From Gimesia sp. (GTDB taxonomy: Bacteria > Planctomycetota > Planctomycetia > Planctomycetales > Planctomycetaceae): a stretch of DNA of 64,000 bases. The notes under the pieces are model-generated. The model saw only the letters and a list, made by a program, of their open reading frames with translations. It had not been told where the DNA came from and did no database searches. Below are positions 18,935-28,985 of this stretch, piece by piece. The position numbers and the translations under genes were made by a program. The stretch spans positions 64,092 through 128,091 of the forward strand of contig PAJV01000024.1 of assembly GCA_002706765.1 (NCBI GenBank), in the 5' to 3' direction. Position 1 is the first letter of the stretch; every line of letters begins with the position of its first letter.

Positions 18935-20272
18935 ATGTTTCAAAGAATACTGGTTGCAAACCGAGGTGAGATCGCACTGCGGGTGATTCGTGCCTGCCAT
19001 GAAATGGGTATCGAAACCGTTGCGGTTTTCAGTGAAGCCGATCGAGGCGCACATTATCTTTCACTGGCCGACGAGGCGATCTGTATCGGACCGCCAGCTG
19101 CGACCGACAGCTATCTGATGATCAATCGGATTATCAGCGCTGCGGAAATCGGAAACGTGCAGGCCATTCACCCCGGTTACGGGTTCCTGGCGGAAAACGC
19201 ACACTTCGCGGAAGTCTGCCGCAGCTGTAATATCGAATTCATCGGACCTCCCCACGAAGCGATGGCCCAGCTCGGCGATAAAGTCTCTGCCCGGGAAATT
19301 GCCAAGGCTGCCAACGTGCATGTTTCGCCGGGAACCGAAGGTCTGGTGACCGACGAAGGAGAAGCACTCAAGGTGGCCCAGGAGATCGGTTATCCCGTGC
19401 TGATCAAAGCGACCGCTGGTGGCGGTGGTAAAGGGATGCGTGTGGCCCGCAATGATATCTCGCTGAAAGCAGGCCTGAAAGCGGCGGCAGCAGAAGCAGA
19501 AGCCGCCTTCAAAAATTCCGGCGTCTACATCGAAAAATACATTGAAAATCCCCGGCACGTCGAAGTGCAGATCTTGGCCGACAATCACGGCAACGTGCTC
19601 CACTTGTGGGAGCGTGACTGCAGCCTGCAGCGTCGTCACCAGAAGCTGGTGGAAGAGAGCCCGGCACCCAACCTGCCTCACTCGGTACGCGAAGATATCT
19701 GCAAAGCCGCCTGTCGACTCATTGAAGCGGCCGGTTACACCAATGCCGGTACGGTCGAATTTCTGGTCGGCCCCGATAACCAGTTTTATTTCATCGAAGT
19801 CAATGCGCGAATTCAGGTCGAACACCCGGTCAGCGAACTGGTGACCGGTATCGATTTGATCAAACAGCAGATCCGCATCGCTGCCGGCGAAAAGCTGGAT
19901 CTGAAACAGAAAAATGTCCCCTGCCTGGGGTCTGCCATCGAACTGCGTATCAATGCGGAAGATCCCGAAAATGATTTTCGCGGATCGCCCGGTAAAATCA
20001 CAAAGCTGCGGGTTCCCGGCGGGCCGGGGGTCCGGTTTGACTCGCATATTTACGAGGGCTACACCGTGGGCCCTTATTACGATTCTCTGATTGGTAAACT
20101 CATCGTTCATCGGCCGACCCGTGAAGAGTCGCTGGCCTGTATGAGGCGTTGCCTGGATGAATTCGTAATTGAAGGCATCAAAACCACGATTCCCCTGGCG
20201 AAGAAGATCTTTAATCACTCGGCGTTCATTGAGGGTAAAGTCGATACCACGTTTATCGAACGAACCTGGTAA
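18935..20272 (+). CDS. accC: Biotin carboxylase subunit of acetyl-CoA carboxylase
   Basis: This 445-residue cytoplasmic enzyme uses ATP and bicarbonate to carboxylate the biotin on AccB. It shows the N-terminal [20 protein letters not shown] signature, the [10 protein letters not shown] motif, an ATP-grasp glycine loop ([12 protein letters not shown]), the [11 protein letters not shown] segment, the active-site [14 protein letters not shown] and the C-terminal biotin-carboxylase domain. The length matches the family (about 450). It is directly downstream of accB and almost certainly co-transcribed. Confidence 0.97.
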   Translation: MFQRILVANRGEIALRVIRACHEMGIETVAVFSEADRGAHYLSLADEAICIGPPAATDSYLMINRIISAAEIGNVQAIHPGYGFLAENAHFAEVCRSCNIEFIGPPHEAMAQLGDKVSAREIAKAANVHVSPGTEGLVTDEGEALKVAQEIGYPVLIKATAGGGGKGMRVARNDISLKAGLKAAAAEAEAAFKNSGVYIEKYIENPRHVEVQILADNHGNVLHLWERDCSLQRRHQKLVEESPAPNLPHSVREDICKAACRLIEAAGYTNAGTVEFLVGPDNQFYFIEVNARIQVEHPVSELVTGIDLIKQQIRIAAGEKLDLKQKNVPCLGSAIELRINAEDPENDFRGSPGKITKLRVPGGPGVRFDSHIYEGYTVGPYYDSLIGKLIVHRPTREESLACMRRCLDEFVIEGIKTTIPLAKKIFNHSAFIEGKVDTTFIERTW

Positions 20273-20491
20273 ATCGTTCCCGAAGATTAGTACGACGACA
20301 TAACGGTTGTTTTGTATTGTGACAGACCTGCGGGCATTCACTTCGCTTATCCGCCAGCGGTCTCGTGTCGGCAGAACGAATCAGTCCCGGAAGAGAAGTT
20401 TCGCTCACTTCCAATTGTAAGCTGGTCATTTTTGAGTCTCTCAATCCTAGTCAGAGACGTTACTTTTTTGAAAACAGGTACAGGTAGTATA

Positions 20492-21526
20492 ATGAGAGTT
20501 GGTATTTTAACGGGTGGTGGAGATTGTCCTGGTTTGAACCCGGTGATTCGTGGCGCCGTACGCGTCATCTGCAATGCGGGCGGCGAAGTGTATGGCCTGC
20601 TGGAAGGCTGGCGCGGCGCGATTGAAGGTAACTACATCGAACTGAATTCAGAAAACACAGACGACATCATCTTCAAAGGGGGAACCATCCTGGGATCTTC
20701 CCGTACCAACCCTTATAAAAACGAGGAAGAAGATGTACCCCGGGTACTGGCGACACTCGAAAAACTGGGCCTGGACTGTCTGATTGCCATCGGCGGTGAT
20801 GACACCCTGGGCGTAGCCAACAAACTCTGGAACGATCATAAAGCACCCGTGATCGGCTGCCCCAAGACCATTGATAACGACCTGAGTTCGACCGATGTGA
20901 CATTCGGTTTCGATACATCGATCAACATCGTGATGGAAGCCGTCGACCGTCTGCGTACCACGGCTGAATCACATCGACGCATCATGGTGGTTGAAACCAT
21001 GGGACGTCATGCAGGCTGGATCGCGCTGTTCTCCGGTCTGGCAACGGCCGCCGATTACACGCTGGTCCCCGAGCAGCCGATCGAAATGGACCGTATGATT
21101 GATGTGTTGAAACGACGTCGTGCCAACGGCAAAAAGTACGGCATTGTGATCGTCAGCGAAGGCGCCCAGTTCAGCGAAGAGTCCGGCTTGACAACCCAGG
21201 ACGGCGAAGTCGACGATTTCGGTCACGTCAAACTGGGCGGCATTGGTGAAACCGTTGCCCACATGATTGAAGAACGCACCGGTTTCGAAACACGTCACGT
21301 GACCCTCGGTCACCTGCAGCGTGGTGGTTCACCCAGTGCAGCAGACCGCGTACTCGGGACACGCTGCGGCGTCCATGCCGGCTGGCTGGCTCTGAAGCAT
21401 CACTTCGGTTACATGGTCGCGCTGCGGGGAACACAGATTGTTCCCGTCGCACTGGCAGACGCCGTCGGCGAAATGCGGGCACTCGAAAAGAACTTCCTCG
21501 AAGAAGCAGAAGTCTTCCTGCAGTAA
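20492..21526 (+). CDS. 6-phosphofructokinase, probably pyrophosphate-dependent
   Basis: This 344-residue enzyme of the PfkA superfamily converts fructose 6-phosphate to the 1,6-bisphosphate. The phosphoryl-donor site reads GGDDT (101-105) and PKTIDND (124-130). Asp104 and Lys125 are the residues associated with PPi-dependent enzymes, whereas ATP-dependent enzymes usually have GGDGS/T and GTIDND. The reaction would then be reversible and save [16 protein letters not shown] and [15 protein letters not shown] are the substrate-binding segments. The start at 20492 matches the family N-terminus; the upstream in-frame extension lacks homology. A terminator follows. Confidence 0.9.
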   Translation: MRVGILTGGGDCPGLNPVIRGAVRVICNAGGEVYGLLEGWRGAIEGNYIELNSENTDDIIFKGGTILGSSRTNPYKNEEEDVPRVLATLEKLGLDCLIAIGGDDTLGVANKLWNDHKAPVIGCPKTIDNDLSSTDVTFGFDTSINIVMEAVDRLRTTAESHRRIMVVETMGRHAGWIALFSGLATAADYTLVPEQPIEMDRMIDVLKRRRANGKKYGIVIVSEGAQFSEESGLTTQDGEVDDFGHVKLGGIGETVAHMIEERTGFETRHVTLGHLQRGGSPSAADRVLGTRCGVHAGWLALKHHFGYMVALRGTQIVPVALADAVGEMRALEKNFLEEAEVFLQ

Positions 21527-21557
21527 GCGGGATCTTTTCAATCGAGAACATGAGACC

Positions 21558-21582
21558 AGGCGCTGGCAACAGCGCCTTTTTT
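21558..21582 (+). terminator. Rho-independent terminator after the phosphofructokinase gene
   Basis: AGGCGCTG (21558-21565) pairs with CAGCGCCT (21570-21577) around the loop GCAA, followed by six T. It lies 32 bp after the phosphofructokinase stop codon. It is the strongest plus-strand terminator in the window. Confidence 0.85.
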
Positions 21583-21616
21583 GTGCGCTATTGTATCAGT
21601 CGCACGTGTGTCACCG

Positions 21617-21673
21617 ATCGGGTAGCCCCGGATGTAATCCGGGGTTGTCGCAGACAACAGGAAACTGTCAGTG
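21617..21673 (+). repeat. REP-like palindromic element, copy B
   Basis: This 57-bp element equals the reverse complement of 1289-1345 at about 48 of 57 positions without gaps. It has a first hairpin (CCCCGGATGTAATCCGGGG) and a second small one (GTTGTC, loop GCA, GACAAC), then the conserved tail CAGGAAACTGTCAGTG. The tail and the first hairpin are the best conserved parts. It lies between the terminator and the next gene. Confidence 0.8.
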
Positions 21674-22000
21674 AAAGCACTCTATATCGAATCAGGCTTC
21701 CAATATACATTTCACAGTCGGACGAACTGTAAAGGCCGGATGCATAGGTCACTCACGTTCGCATAACTTGTATATACTCTCACCGCCGCTTTTCCCTTGG
21801 CGGGAATTTCTTAACAATCCTGTCTATTGCGTATTCTCTGCTTTCACGCTGGATAATGATGCCTGCGTCTGTTTAAGATAGTAGGACTGACTCAAACCAG
21901 CTCTTCTTATCTGTAGCCTGTATTCATCTGGAAACAGCGAGAGCCTGCCAGAGCGAATTACAACGGTTCTCAACGATTTGATATTCTCCCGGAGGAACGA
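21674..22000. other. Intergenic region upstream of the DUF1080 gene
   Basis: The remaining roughly 330 bp before the DUF1080/ThuA gene hold no coding pattern. A strong Shine-Dalgarno (GGAGGAA) at the right edge fixes the downstream start. No further repeat or stem of note was seen. Confidence 0.4.
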
Positions 22001-23617
22001 ATGACACTGCCGCGCTTGACTCGCATTTCCGCCTCACTGCTTCTGATCCTGTTCTGTGTCACCCTGTTTTTCGCTCCGCAAACAGTCGCCGCCGGTGGGA
22101 AAGGCTTCAAGCCGATCTTTGATGGCAAAACACTCGACAACTGGGACGGAGACCCCCGATTCTGGTCTGTGGAAGATGGTGCCATCACTGGCCGCACAAC
22201 CAAAGACAACCCGACCAAGGGGAACACGTTCCTGATCTGGAAGGGTGGCACACCGGGCGATTTTGTTCTGAAGCTGCAATACAAAATCATCGGTCACAAT
22301 TCCGGCGTCCAGTACCGCAGTTTCACTTTACCCGATGCAGCCGACCAATGGCGCGTGGGCGGATACCAGGCTGACATGGAAGCCGGCGATAAGTATTCAG
22401 GGATTCTTTACGAAGAACGAAAACGGGGCATTCTGGCTCTACGCGGACAGAAAACAGTCGTTGGAAAAGATAAAAAAATTGATGTAGTCGGTTATCTCGG
22501 CGATACGAATGCGATTCAGAAGAAGATCAAAAAAGAAGACTGGAACGATTACGAGATCATCGCCCGCGGGAATCACCTGATCCATAAAATCAACGGAGTG
22601 GTGACTGCCGACGTTACCGATAACGACCCTGAACAGCGCCGCGCCGATGGAATTATTGCCCTGCAGTTACACGCGGGTCCTCCAATGGTTGTGCAGTTTC
22701 GTGATATTGAACTGAAAGAACTGCCGGCTGGCGAAGAGACTTCTGCCACGGACGGCGCTAAAAAAAAAGTAGTGCTGATCGCCGGTAAGAAGAGTCACGG
22801 TTACGGTGCCCACGAGCATCGTGCCGGCTGTCTGCTGCTGGCCGAAGCGTTGAATCACAGTGGTCTGAATATTGTAACCACAGTGGTCACGGAAGGCTGG
22901 CCTGAAGATGCGAGTGTGCTGAATGATGCCGACTCGATCGTGATTTACTGCGATGGCGGCGGACGTCATCCTTACAATGAACATCTGGATGAACTCAGCA
23001 GGCTGGCAGAAAAAGGTGTGGGCATGGTGAACCTGCACTATGGCGTGGAAGTTCCCAAAGGCGCCTCCGGGGATGCCTTTCTTCGCTGGATCGGCGGATA
23101 CTTTGAAGAATGGTGGTCGGTCAATCCACACTGGACCGCCGACTATCAAAGTCTGCCCGATCATCCGATTTCGCAGGGCGTGAAGCCTTTCAGCATCAAC
23201 GATGAATGGTACTATCACATGCGATTTCAGCCTGAAATGAAAAATGTGCAGCCGATCCTGACTGCCGTGCCTCCCAAAGAAACATTAAATCGCCCCGATG
23301 GTGCCCACAGCGGCAATCCTGATGTGCGAAAGACCATCGGGCAGCCCCAGCATATGGCGTGGGCCTACGAACGCCCGGACGGCGGTCGCGGATTCGGTTT
23401 TACCGGCGGTCACTATCACTGGAACTGGGGACACAACGATTTTCGGAAACTCGTATTGAATGCGATTGCCTGGACGGCTCATGCTGAAGTCCCTTCACAG
23501 GGAGTGGGATCGGCGTCAGTGACCGTCGAACAGCTGGAAAAAAATCAGGATTACGAAAAACCGGACAACTATAATCCCGCCCGGATTAAAGCATTACTCA
23601 AAGAGTGGAATCAATAA
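22001..23617 (+). CDS. Secreted DUF1080 (3-keto-disaccharide hydrolase-like) plus ThuA-like protein
   Basis: This 538-residue exported protein has a signal peptide (hydrophobic core about 11-26, cleavage after TVAA). The DUF1080 laminin-G-like domain covers about 35-245, with the typical FKPIFDGKTLDNWDGD start and HNSGVQYRS. A ThuA-like, glutamine-amidotransferase-fold domain covers about 255-500, starting KKVVLIAGKKSHGYGAHEHR with GMVNLHYGVEVPKG inside. Both families are expanded in planctomycetes and linked to unusual (keto-)sugar metabolism. The gene is followed 75 bp later by the PVC heme protein on the same strand, a common partner. The exact substrate is unknown. Confidence 0.88.
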   Translation: MTLPRLTRISASLLLILFCVTLFFAPQTVAAGGKGFKPIFDGKTLDNWDGDPRFWSVEDGAITGRTTKDNPTKGNTFLIWKGGTPGDFVLKLQYKIIGHNSGVQYRSFTLPDAADQWRVGGYQADMEAGDKYSGILYEERKRGILALRGQKTVVGKDKKIDVVGYLGDTNAIQKKIKKEDWNDYEIIARGNHLIHKINGVVTADVTDNDPEQRRADGIIALQLHAGPPMVVQFRDIELKELPAGEETSATDGAKKKVVLIAGKKSHGYGAHEHRAGCLLLAEALNHSGLNIVTTVVTEGWPEDASVLNDADSIVIYCDGGGRHPYNEHLDELSRLAEKGVGMVNLHYGVEVPKGASGDAFLRWIGGYFEEWWSVNPHWTADYQSLPDHPISQGVKPFSINDEWYYHMRFQPEMKNVQPILTAVPPKETLNRPDGAHSGNPDVRKTIGQPQHMAWAYERPDGGRGFGFTGGHYHWNWGHNDFRKLVLNAIAWTAHAEVPSQGVGSASVTVEQLEKNQDYEKPDNYNPARIKALLKEWNQ

Positions 23618-23692
23618 ACGCGATTCGTTTAGAATGACTGATTGACACAGACCCGGGACAGCAACTTGAATCAAAAAAAGGAAACTGACTCC

Positions 23693-26600
23693 ATGAAGTA
23701 CCGTTGGCTTGCCATCCTTCCCGCCCTGCTGCTGATTACCAGTACCGCTTCCTCTTTTGTCTCCGCGCAAACCGAACATGATCCCGAACAGGCCGTACCC
23801 AGCCTGACGGTGGCCCCCGGTCTGAAAGCGACGCTGTTTACTTCCGAACCGCAAATCAGCAGCCCGTCCAGTATGGATGTCGATTCACAAGGGCGTGTCT
23901 GGATTTGTGAAATCGTCAATTATCGCGCCAACCTGCGTGATATCACCACTCGTAAAGAGGGGGACCGGATTCTGATTCTGGAAGATACGGACGGCGACGG
24001 CAAAGCCGACAAGACAACAGTGTTCTACCAGGGCAATGATGTAAACGGTTCACAGGGAATCTGTGTGCTGGGGAATAAAGTGATTGTCGCTGCTTCGCCG
24101 AATGTGTTTCTGTTTACTGATGAAGACAACGACGGCAAAGCGGACAGGAAAGAACTGCTGTTCAAGACCGCCGGGGGCGAGCATGATCACTCGGCCCATG
24201 CTGCTGTCTTTGGACCCGATGGCAAACTCTACTGGAATTTCGGCAACAGCGGTAAGCAGGTGTTCGACGCTGCCGGCAAACCGATTCTGGAACGCGATGG
24301 TCACCCCGTCCTGGATAACGGCAAACCTTACTGGGGCGGGATGGTGTTTCGCTGTAACCTGGATGGCAGCGACTTTGAAGTCCTGGCTCACAATTTCCGT
24401 AACAACTATGAAATCACCGTCGATTCGTTCGGCACACTCTGGCAGTCAGACAACGATGATGACGGCAACCGGGGTGTCCGCATTAATTATGTCATGGAAT
24501 TCGGGAACTATGGTTACCTCGATCAACTGACGGGTGCCCGCTGGAATACGCCACGCACCGGCATGCATCAGGAAATACCGCTGCGGCACTGGCACCTGCG
24601 GGATCCGGGTGTCGTCCCTAACCTGCTGCAGACTGGAGCCGGCTCACCCACGGGCATCTGTGTTTACGAAGGATCCCTGCTGCCGAAAAAATACCAGGGT
24701 GAAATCATTCACTCCGACGCCGGCCCGAATGTTGTGCGTGCGTATCCCGTGAAAAAGGACGGCGCCGGCTATGAAGCCGAAATCGCGAATATCATTACCA
24801 GCGAACAGGACAAGTGGTTCCGTCCTTCCGATGTGTGCATTGCCCCCGATGGTTCTCTGTTCGTTGCCGACTGGTATGACCCGGGTGTCGGCGGTCACCG
24901 GATTGGCGATCAGGAGCGGGGCCGCATTTTCCGGATTGCTCCCGCAGAGGCAAAATATGTATTCGACAAACTGGATCTGAGTACAATCGAAGGTGCGATT
25001 GAGGGGATTAAAAACCCGAACCTGGCGCGACGCTACCTGGCCTGGAACGCTTTGCATGCCCTGCAGGAGCAGGCGCTGCCTCAACTGGAAGAACTCTATC
25101 AGTCTGACAACCAGAGGAACCGTGCTCGCGCCCTCTGGCTGTTGGCCGGCATCAAGGGGAAAACCGGCGAATACGTTTCCCGGGCGATTCAGGATAAAAA
25201 CTCCGATATCCGCATTACCGGTTTGCGTGCGGCCCGCCGTTACAATCAGGATGTGATTCCCTATGTCAGCCAGCTGGTCAAGGATCCTTCACCCCAGGTG
25301 CGTCGCGAATGCGCGATCGCTTTGCATCACAACACGTCGCCCGAAGCGCCCGCGCTGTGGGTGACGCTGGCGGATCAGTATGACGGCAAAGATCGCTGGT
25401 ACCTGGAAGCACTGGGGATCGGCATGGATGAGCAGGAACAAAAATTCCTGACAGCCTGGCTCAAACAGGCCGGCGATCACTGGAATACGCCCGTCGGCCG
25501 CGACCTGATCTGGCGATCTAAAATTCCGATGGCGGTGCCTTACCTGGTCAAGATCATTGAAGACCCGCAGACAGAACTCGATTCTCTGCCACGTTACTTC
25601 CGTGCTTTGGACTTTATCCCGGGTAAAGAAAAGAATTCCGCCGTCGCAGAACTGGCATTGCTGAAAGAGCCCGCGAATAAAAAGCGTGAGACATACATCA
25701 TCGCGGAAGCAATATCCCGTATGCCCGCCAATACGGTGATGCAGGATTCCAAATACAAACAGGCGCTCGCCCAGGTCATCGACAGCAGCCGGGGGACTCC
25801 CGAGTTCATCAAGCTGGTTCAGAAGTTTAAAGCTTCTGAATACTATCCTGAACTGGTCGCAATAGCCTCGCAGGCGGGGAAGTCTCAAACATCAGTGGAC
25901 GCGATTCGTGCTGCTCTGAGTTTGAAGCAGAATGCTTTGATCAGAAAATCTCTGGAGAACAAAGCCGACACGGAAAAAGAACAGAATCAGAAACTCGATC
26001 TGATCTGGGCTCTGGGAAGTGCAGGGCATAATGGTGCGAACGGGATTCTGCTGAAGCTCATCACCGATCAGGATGAACCGCTGGTGGATCGTCGCGAAGC
26101 GGTCCGCGCGCTTGCCAAGTCCCGCTCGGGCGCCCATGCGCTGCTGGATCTGGCTGAGAAAAAAGACTTCGATCCGCAGTTGAGTCAGACGGTGGCAGCC
26201 GCGATGTCATCCACGATTATGAAGGATGTCAAAGAGCGGGCCGCCAGGCTGTATCCGGCGCCACCTACGAAAGACAACAAGCCTCTGCCTCCCATTAATG
26301 TGCTGGCAAGCATGAAAGGGGATACGCTGGATGGTCGCGTGATGTTCAATACCAAGGGGACGTGTGCCAAGTGTCACGTGGTGAATGGCATGGGGAAAGA
26401 GGTCGGCCCGAACCTGTCTGAGATCGGCAAGAAACTGAGCCGCGAAGCGTTGTTCGAATCGATCCTGTTTCCCAGCGCGGGCATCAGCCACAACTTCGAA
26501 TCGTATACGGTGATCCTCGCCTCAGGCAACGTTGTGAATGGGCTGCTGGTTAACAAAACCGACGATGCGATCACGATCAAAGATGCCGAAGCGATTTCAC

Positions 26601-26761
26601 GAACCTTCAAAATGGAAGACGTCGATGAGATCATTCAGCAGAAGATCTCACTGATGCCCGCCGACCTGCAGAAAGTGCTCACCCAGGAAGAACTCGTCAA
26701 CATCGTCGAGTACATGACAACACTCAAACAGGCCGAACCCATCAAAAAAGCCAGCCGGTAA
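23693..26761 (+). CDS. PVC-type heme-binding (CxxCH) membrane-bound dehydrogenase-like protein
   Basis: This 1023-residue exported protein has a signal peptide (about 6-25), a PQQ/NHL-like beta-propeller (about 40-430) with repeated DxDxDG motifs (LEDTDGDGKADK, TDEDNDGKADR), a HEAT-like helical region (about 440-860) and a C-terminal cytochrome-c-like domain. The heme motif CAKCH (Cys891, Cys894, His895) and the following GPNLSEIGKKLSREALFESI are hallmarks of the PVC heme-binding family. It probably oxidises a sugar or alcohol in the periplasm and passes electrons to the heme. The ATG at 23693 gives a clean signal peptide. It is likely co-transcribed with the DUF1080/ThuA gene. Confidence 0.9.
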   Translation: MKYRWLAILPALLLITSTASSFVSAQTEHDPEQAVPSLTVAPGLKATLFTSEPQISSPSSMDVDSQGRVWICEIVNYRANLRDITTRKEGDRILILEDTDGDGKADKTTVFYQGNDVNGSQGICVLGNKVIVAASPNVFLFTDEDNDGKADRKELLFKTAGGEHDHSAHAAVFGPDGKLYWNFGNSGKQVFDAAGKPILERDGHPVLDNGKPYWGGMVFRCNLDGSDFEVLAHNFRNNYEITVDSFGTLWQSDNDDDGNRGVRINYVMEFGNYGYLDQLTGARWNTPRTGMHQEIPLRHWHLRDPGVVPNLLQTGAGSPTGICVYEGSLLPKKYQGEIIHSDAGPNVVRAYPVKKDGAGYEAEIANIITSEQDKWFRPSDVCIAPDGSLFVADWYDPGVGGHRIGDQERGRIFRIAPAEAKYVFDKLDLSTIEGAIEGIKNPNLARRYLAWNALHALQEQALPQLEELYQSDNQRNRARALWLLAGIKGKTGEYVSRAIQDKNSDIRITGLRAARRYNQDVIPYVSQLVKDPSPQVRRECAIALHHNTSPEAPALWVTLADQYDGKDRWYLEALGIGMDEQEQKFLTAWLKQAGDHWNTPVGRDLIWRSKIPMAVPYLVKIIEDPQTELDSLPRYFRALDFIPGKEKNSAVAELALLKEPANKKRETYIIAEAISRMPANTVMQDSKYKQALAQVIDSSRGTPEFIKLVQKFKASEYYPELVAIASQAGKSQTSVDAIRAALSLKQNALIRKSLENKADTEKEQNQKLDLIWALGSAGHNGANGILLKLITDQDEPLVDRREAVRALAKSRSGAHALLDLAEKKDFDPQLSQTVAAAMSSTIMKDVKERAARLYPAPPTKDNKPLPPINVLASMKGDTLDGRVMFNTKGTCAKCHVVNGMGKEVGPNLSEIGKKLSREALFESILFPSAGISHNFESYTVILASGNVVNGLLVNKTDDAITIKDAEAISRTFKMEDVDEIIQQKISLMPADLQKVLTQEELVNIVEYMTTLKQAEPIKKASR

Positions 26762-26788
26762 ATTTGAAGGGAAACTCGTAGTATAACT

Positions 26789-27844
26789 ATGCCTGAATTC
26801 GCCCGTTATCGTGAGATTGAAGTTGCCGGTTTGCCGTTTGAAATGGGGCGGCAGATCGGGGAGGCGGCGCGGGAGGAAATTGCGGCTTTCTGTGAACTGG
26901 CTCTGGATCGGCTGCGGGAGATGCTGGATGTCAGCAGTCAGCAGGCACGCGCCCATGCGGAGCACTGTTTATCTTATGCCGAGCAATACAGTTCTGATTC
27001 GGTCGCAGAGCTGCGAGGCATCGCGGAGGCGGCGGATCTCCCTTTCTGGAAAATTATGCTGCTGCAGATTCGCAATCAGTTTACACCGGATGCGGATGCC
27101 GGCTGCACGTCGCTCAGTCTGCCGCCAACTTCCACGCGGGGGCCGATTGTCGCCCAGAACTGGGACAACGATCCGGCCCTTGATCCGTTTACGATCGTAC
27201 TCACACGCCGCCCCGTGGGAAAGCCGGCGCTGATGACGGTGACACAGGCAGGGCTGATTTCATACGTCGGTTTCAACGACGCGGGCATCGGGGCCTGTCT
27301 GAACAGTCTGCCGGCTCCCAGCCGTTCCACGGGAGTGCCCCACTATTTCACGTTGCGCGAACTGTATGAGTCCACCAGTCTCGAAGCGGCTGTCCAGGCA
27401 ATTCGTCGAGCCGAGCGGGCGATCCCGGCAAATATCATGCTGACGACCCCCGAAGGACCCGTGGACCTCGAAGTGACTCTGGAAACCGTGCAGGTTTTGA
27501 GACCCGCGGAAACCAACTGGATCACGCATACCAATCATTGCCTGCATCCGGAACTGTGTGAGTATAACGAGCAGTTCCCCGAACTGATCGGCTCACATCC
27601 CCGCAAGGCACGCATTGATGCTCTGTTGCAGGCATGCGGTGACGAAATCAGCGTCGACGACATTAAGGGGGCGCTCACCGATCACCGGGGATATCCGCGG
27701 TCGTTATGTCGGCATGTGAACGATGATGCGGACACCGGTTACTGGCAGACGGTTTTTTCCGTGATCATCGAACCGGAGCAGCAGCGGATGCTGGTTTCGC
27801 GGGGGACGCCCTGCAGTGCCGGTTACGAGTTGTACCAGCTTTGA
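26789..27844 (+). CDS. C45-like autoproteolytic acyltransferase/amidohydrolase
   Basis: This 351-residue member of the acyl-CoA:6-aminopenicillanate acyltransferase-like (peptidase C45, Ntn-hydrolase) family probably cuts or forms an amide bond. The family N-terminus (GLPFEMGRQIGEAAREEI) is present. The self-cleavage site is DAGCTSLSL, with Cys106 as the expected new N-terminal nucleophile, followed by VAQNWDNDP, the conserved WD segment. HTNHCLHP and the C-terminal SVIIEPEQQRMLVSRG complete the fold. It follows the PVC heme protein by 27 bp and may belong to that transcript. The substrate is unknown; penicillin chemistry is not implied. Confidence 0.85.
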   Translation: MPEFARYREIEVAGLPFEMGRQIGEAAREEIAAFCELALDRLREMLDVSSQQARAHAEHCLSYAEQYSSDSVAELRGIAEAADLPFWKIMLLQIRNQFTPDADAGCTSLSLPPTSTRGPIVAQNWDNDPALDPFTIVLTRRPVGKPALMTVTQAGLISYVGFNDAGIGACLNSLPAPSRSTGVPHYFTLRELYESTSLEAAVQAIRRAERAIPANIMLTTPEGPVDLEVTLETVQVLRPAETNWITHTNHCLHPELCEYNEQFPELIGSHPRKARIDALLQACGDEISVDDIKGALTDHRGYPRSLCRHVNDDADTGYWQTVFSVIIEPEQQRMLVSRGTPCSAGYELYQL

Positions 27845-27850
27845 AGTTTA

Positions 27851-28240
27851 TTATTCATCTTTTTCCGGCTCATCCCTTTCTTCATCTGCTGACTTGACTG
27901 AGGCATCATAATATTTGAGCAAGAGTCGATCAGAGCGAAAACCAGTGAAGGCGAGCATCAGATTTAATCCTATTTGCAGCAGGGTCACGCCACCTAGAAA
28001 ACCAATCGTAAAACCGGCTGAAATACTGATTCCTAAAAAAGGCGCATTTTCCGGTTGAATCATTTCAGACAAATCTTGGACGGCAACTGGTATAATCCAG
28101 AAGAAAGCAACAAATAAAGCAATGGCGAACAGTAAGAAGAGGTAGCGCCAATATTCCCAGAATACGATCTGGCGGCGAAGACGAACAACATACTCCTCGT
28201 CGGGTTCCGTCATCCAGCGGGGTTTCAGATTCCATTTCAT
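27851..28240 (-). CDS. Small two-helix membrane protein of unknown function
   Basis: I do not recognise a family. The 129-residue product has a basic N-terminal segment, two hydrophobic helices (about 33-55 and 70-97) joined by a short acidic loop, and a charged C-terminal tail ending in DEERDEPEKDE. Both ends probably face the cytoplasm. It converges on the C45-like gene with a 6-bp gap. The ORF is supported by an ATG, codon pattern and membrane topology. Confidence 0.65.
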   Translation of the reverse strand: MKWNLKPRWMTEPDEEYVVRLRRQIVFWEYWRYLFLLFAIALFVAFFWIIPVAVQDLSEMIQPENAPFLGISISAGFTIGFLGGVTLLQIGLNLMLAFTGFRSDRLLLKYYDASVKSADEERDEPEKDE

Positions 28241-28365
28241 CAGGCTGGTCTTTCTATAATGTTTCGACTGTCTGCTGTTATCTCTATAATAATACGTGGA
28301 TTACAATAAGCTGGATTAAAGTATCATCCGATTTTGCTTTGAAAATATGGCATTTCTTCTCCAAT

Positions 28366-28896
28366 ATGAATCTAAAAATAGACCTCAAGCGTGGCATCGA
28401 ATATCATACCCAGGGGCAGTTGAACCAGGCGCTCGCCGACTATAGTCAAGTGATCGACAGCGCCGCGGCTGAAGTTGTCGAACTGATGTGCCTGGCTTTG
28501 TATTACCGGGGATCGGTCTATCAGCGACTCGGTGAGCATCAGCGGTTGACTGACGATATGAACCGGATCATTGAGTGTCAGGGTGAAATTCCCGCTGAAC
28601 TCCTTGCCCACGCGTATGCGATGCGAGGGGAAAGTTACGTGGCTCAAAAAAAACTGGATGCAGCAGTCCAGGATTATACTGTGATCATCGAGTCACTGGA
28701 GGGACTGCCGACGGGCATGGTACTCAGTGCGGTATTGTGTCGCGGGGAAACCTGTTTTGCACAGGCAGACTACGCCCGGGCTGCGGAGGACCTCAAGCAG
28801 GTTCTTTCCAGTCAATGGCTGGAAACGACAGGCCATGAGAACGCACAGGAATTACTGGCGGAGTGTGAAAAGCGACTTCGTGGTTCGACAAGTTGA
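28366..28896 (+). CDS. TPR-repeat protein
   Basis: This 176-residue soluble protein is built of about four tetratricopeptide-like helix pairs. Examples are GIEYHTQGQLNQALADYSQV, ALYYRGSVYQRLGEHQRLTD, AYAMRGESYVAQKKLDAAVQ and VLCRGETCFAQADYARAAED. Such modules mediate protein contacts, and the partner is unknown. The ATG at 28366 is used; an in-frame TTG at 28339 would add nine residues. No signal peptide is evident, so it is probably cytoplasmic. It stands alone between two minus-strand genes. Confidence 0.75.
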   Translation: MNLKIDLKRGIEYHTQGQLNQALADYSQVIDSAAAEVVELMCLALYYRGSVYQRLGEHQRLTDDMNRIIECQGEIPAELLAHAYAMRGESYVAQKKLDAAVQDYTVIIESLEGLPTGMVLSAVLCRGETCFAQADYARAAEDLKQVLSSQWLETTGHENAQELLAECEKRLRGSTS

Positions 28897-28985
28897 AACG
28901 AACAGTGTTTCTCAGTACCCCTCTATAAATTCAAAACAACTGCCGGTCTACTATGAATTAGTTCCAGGCTGCGATTCGAATTTCT

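Noticed and set aside
19061-20341. Long open frame (426 codons) on the minus strand
   Set aside because: It is fully antisense to accC and has no recognisable domain; it is a by-product of the codon bias of the real gene.
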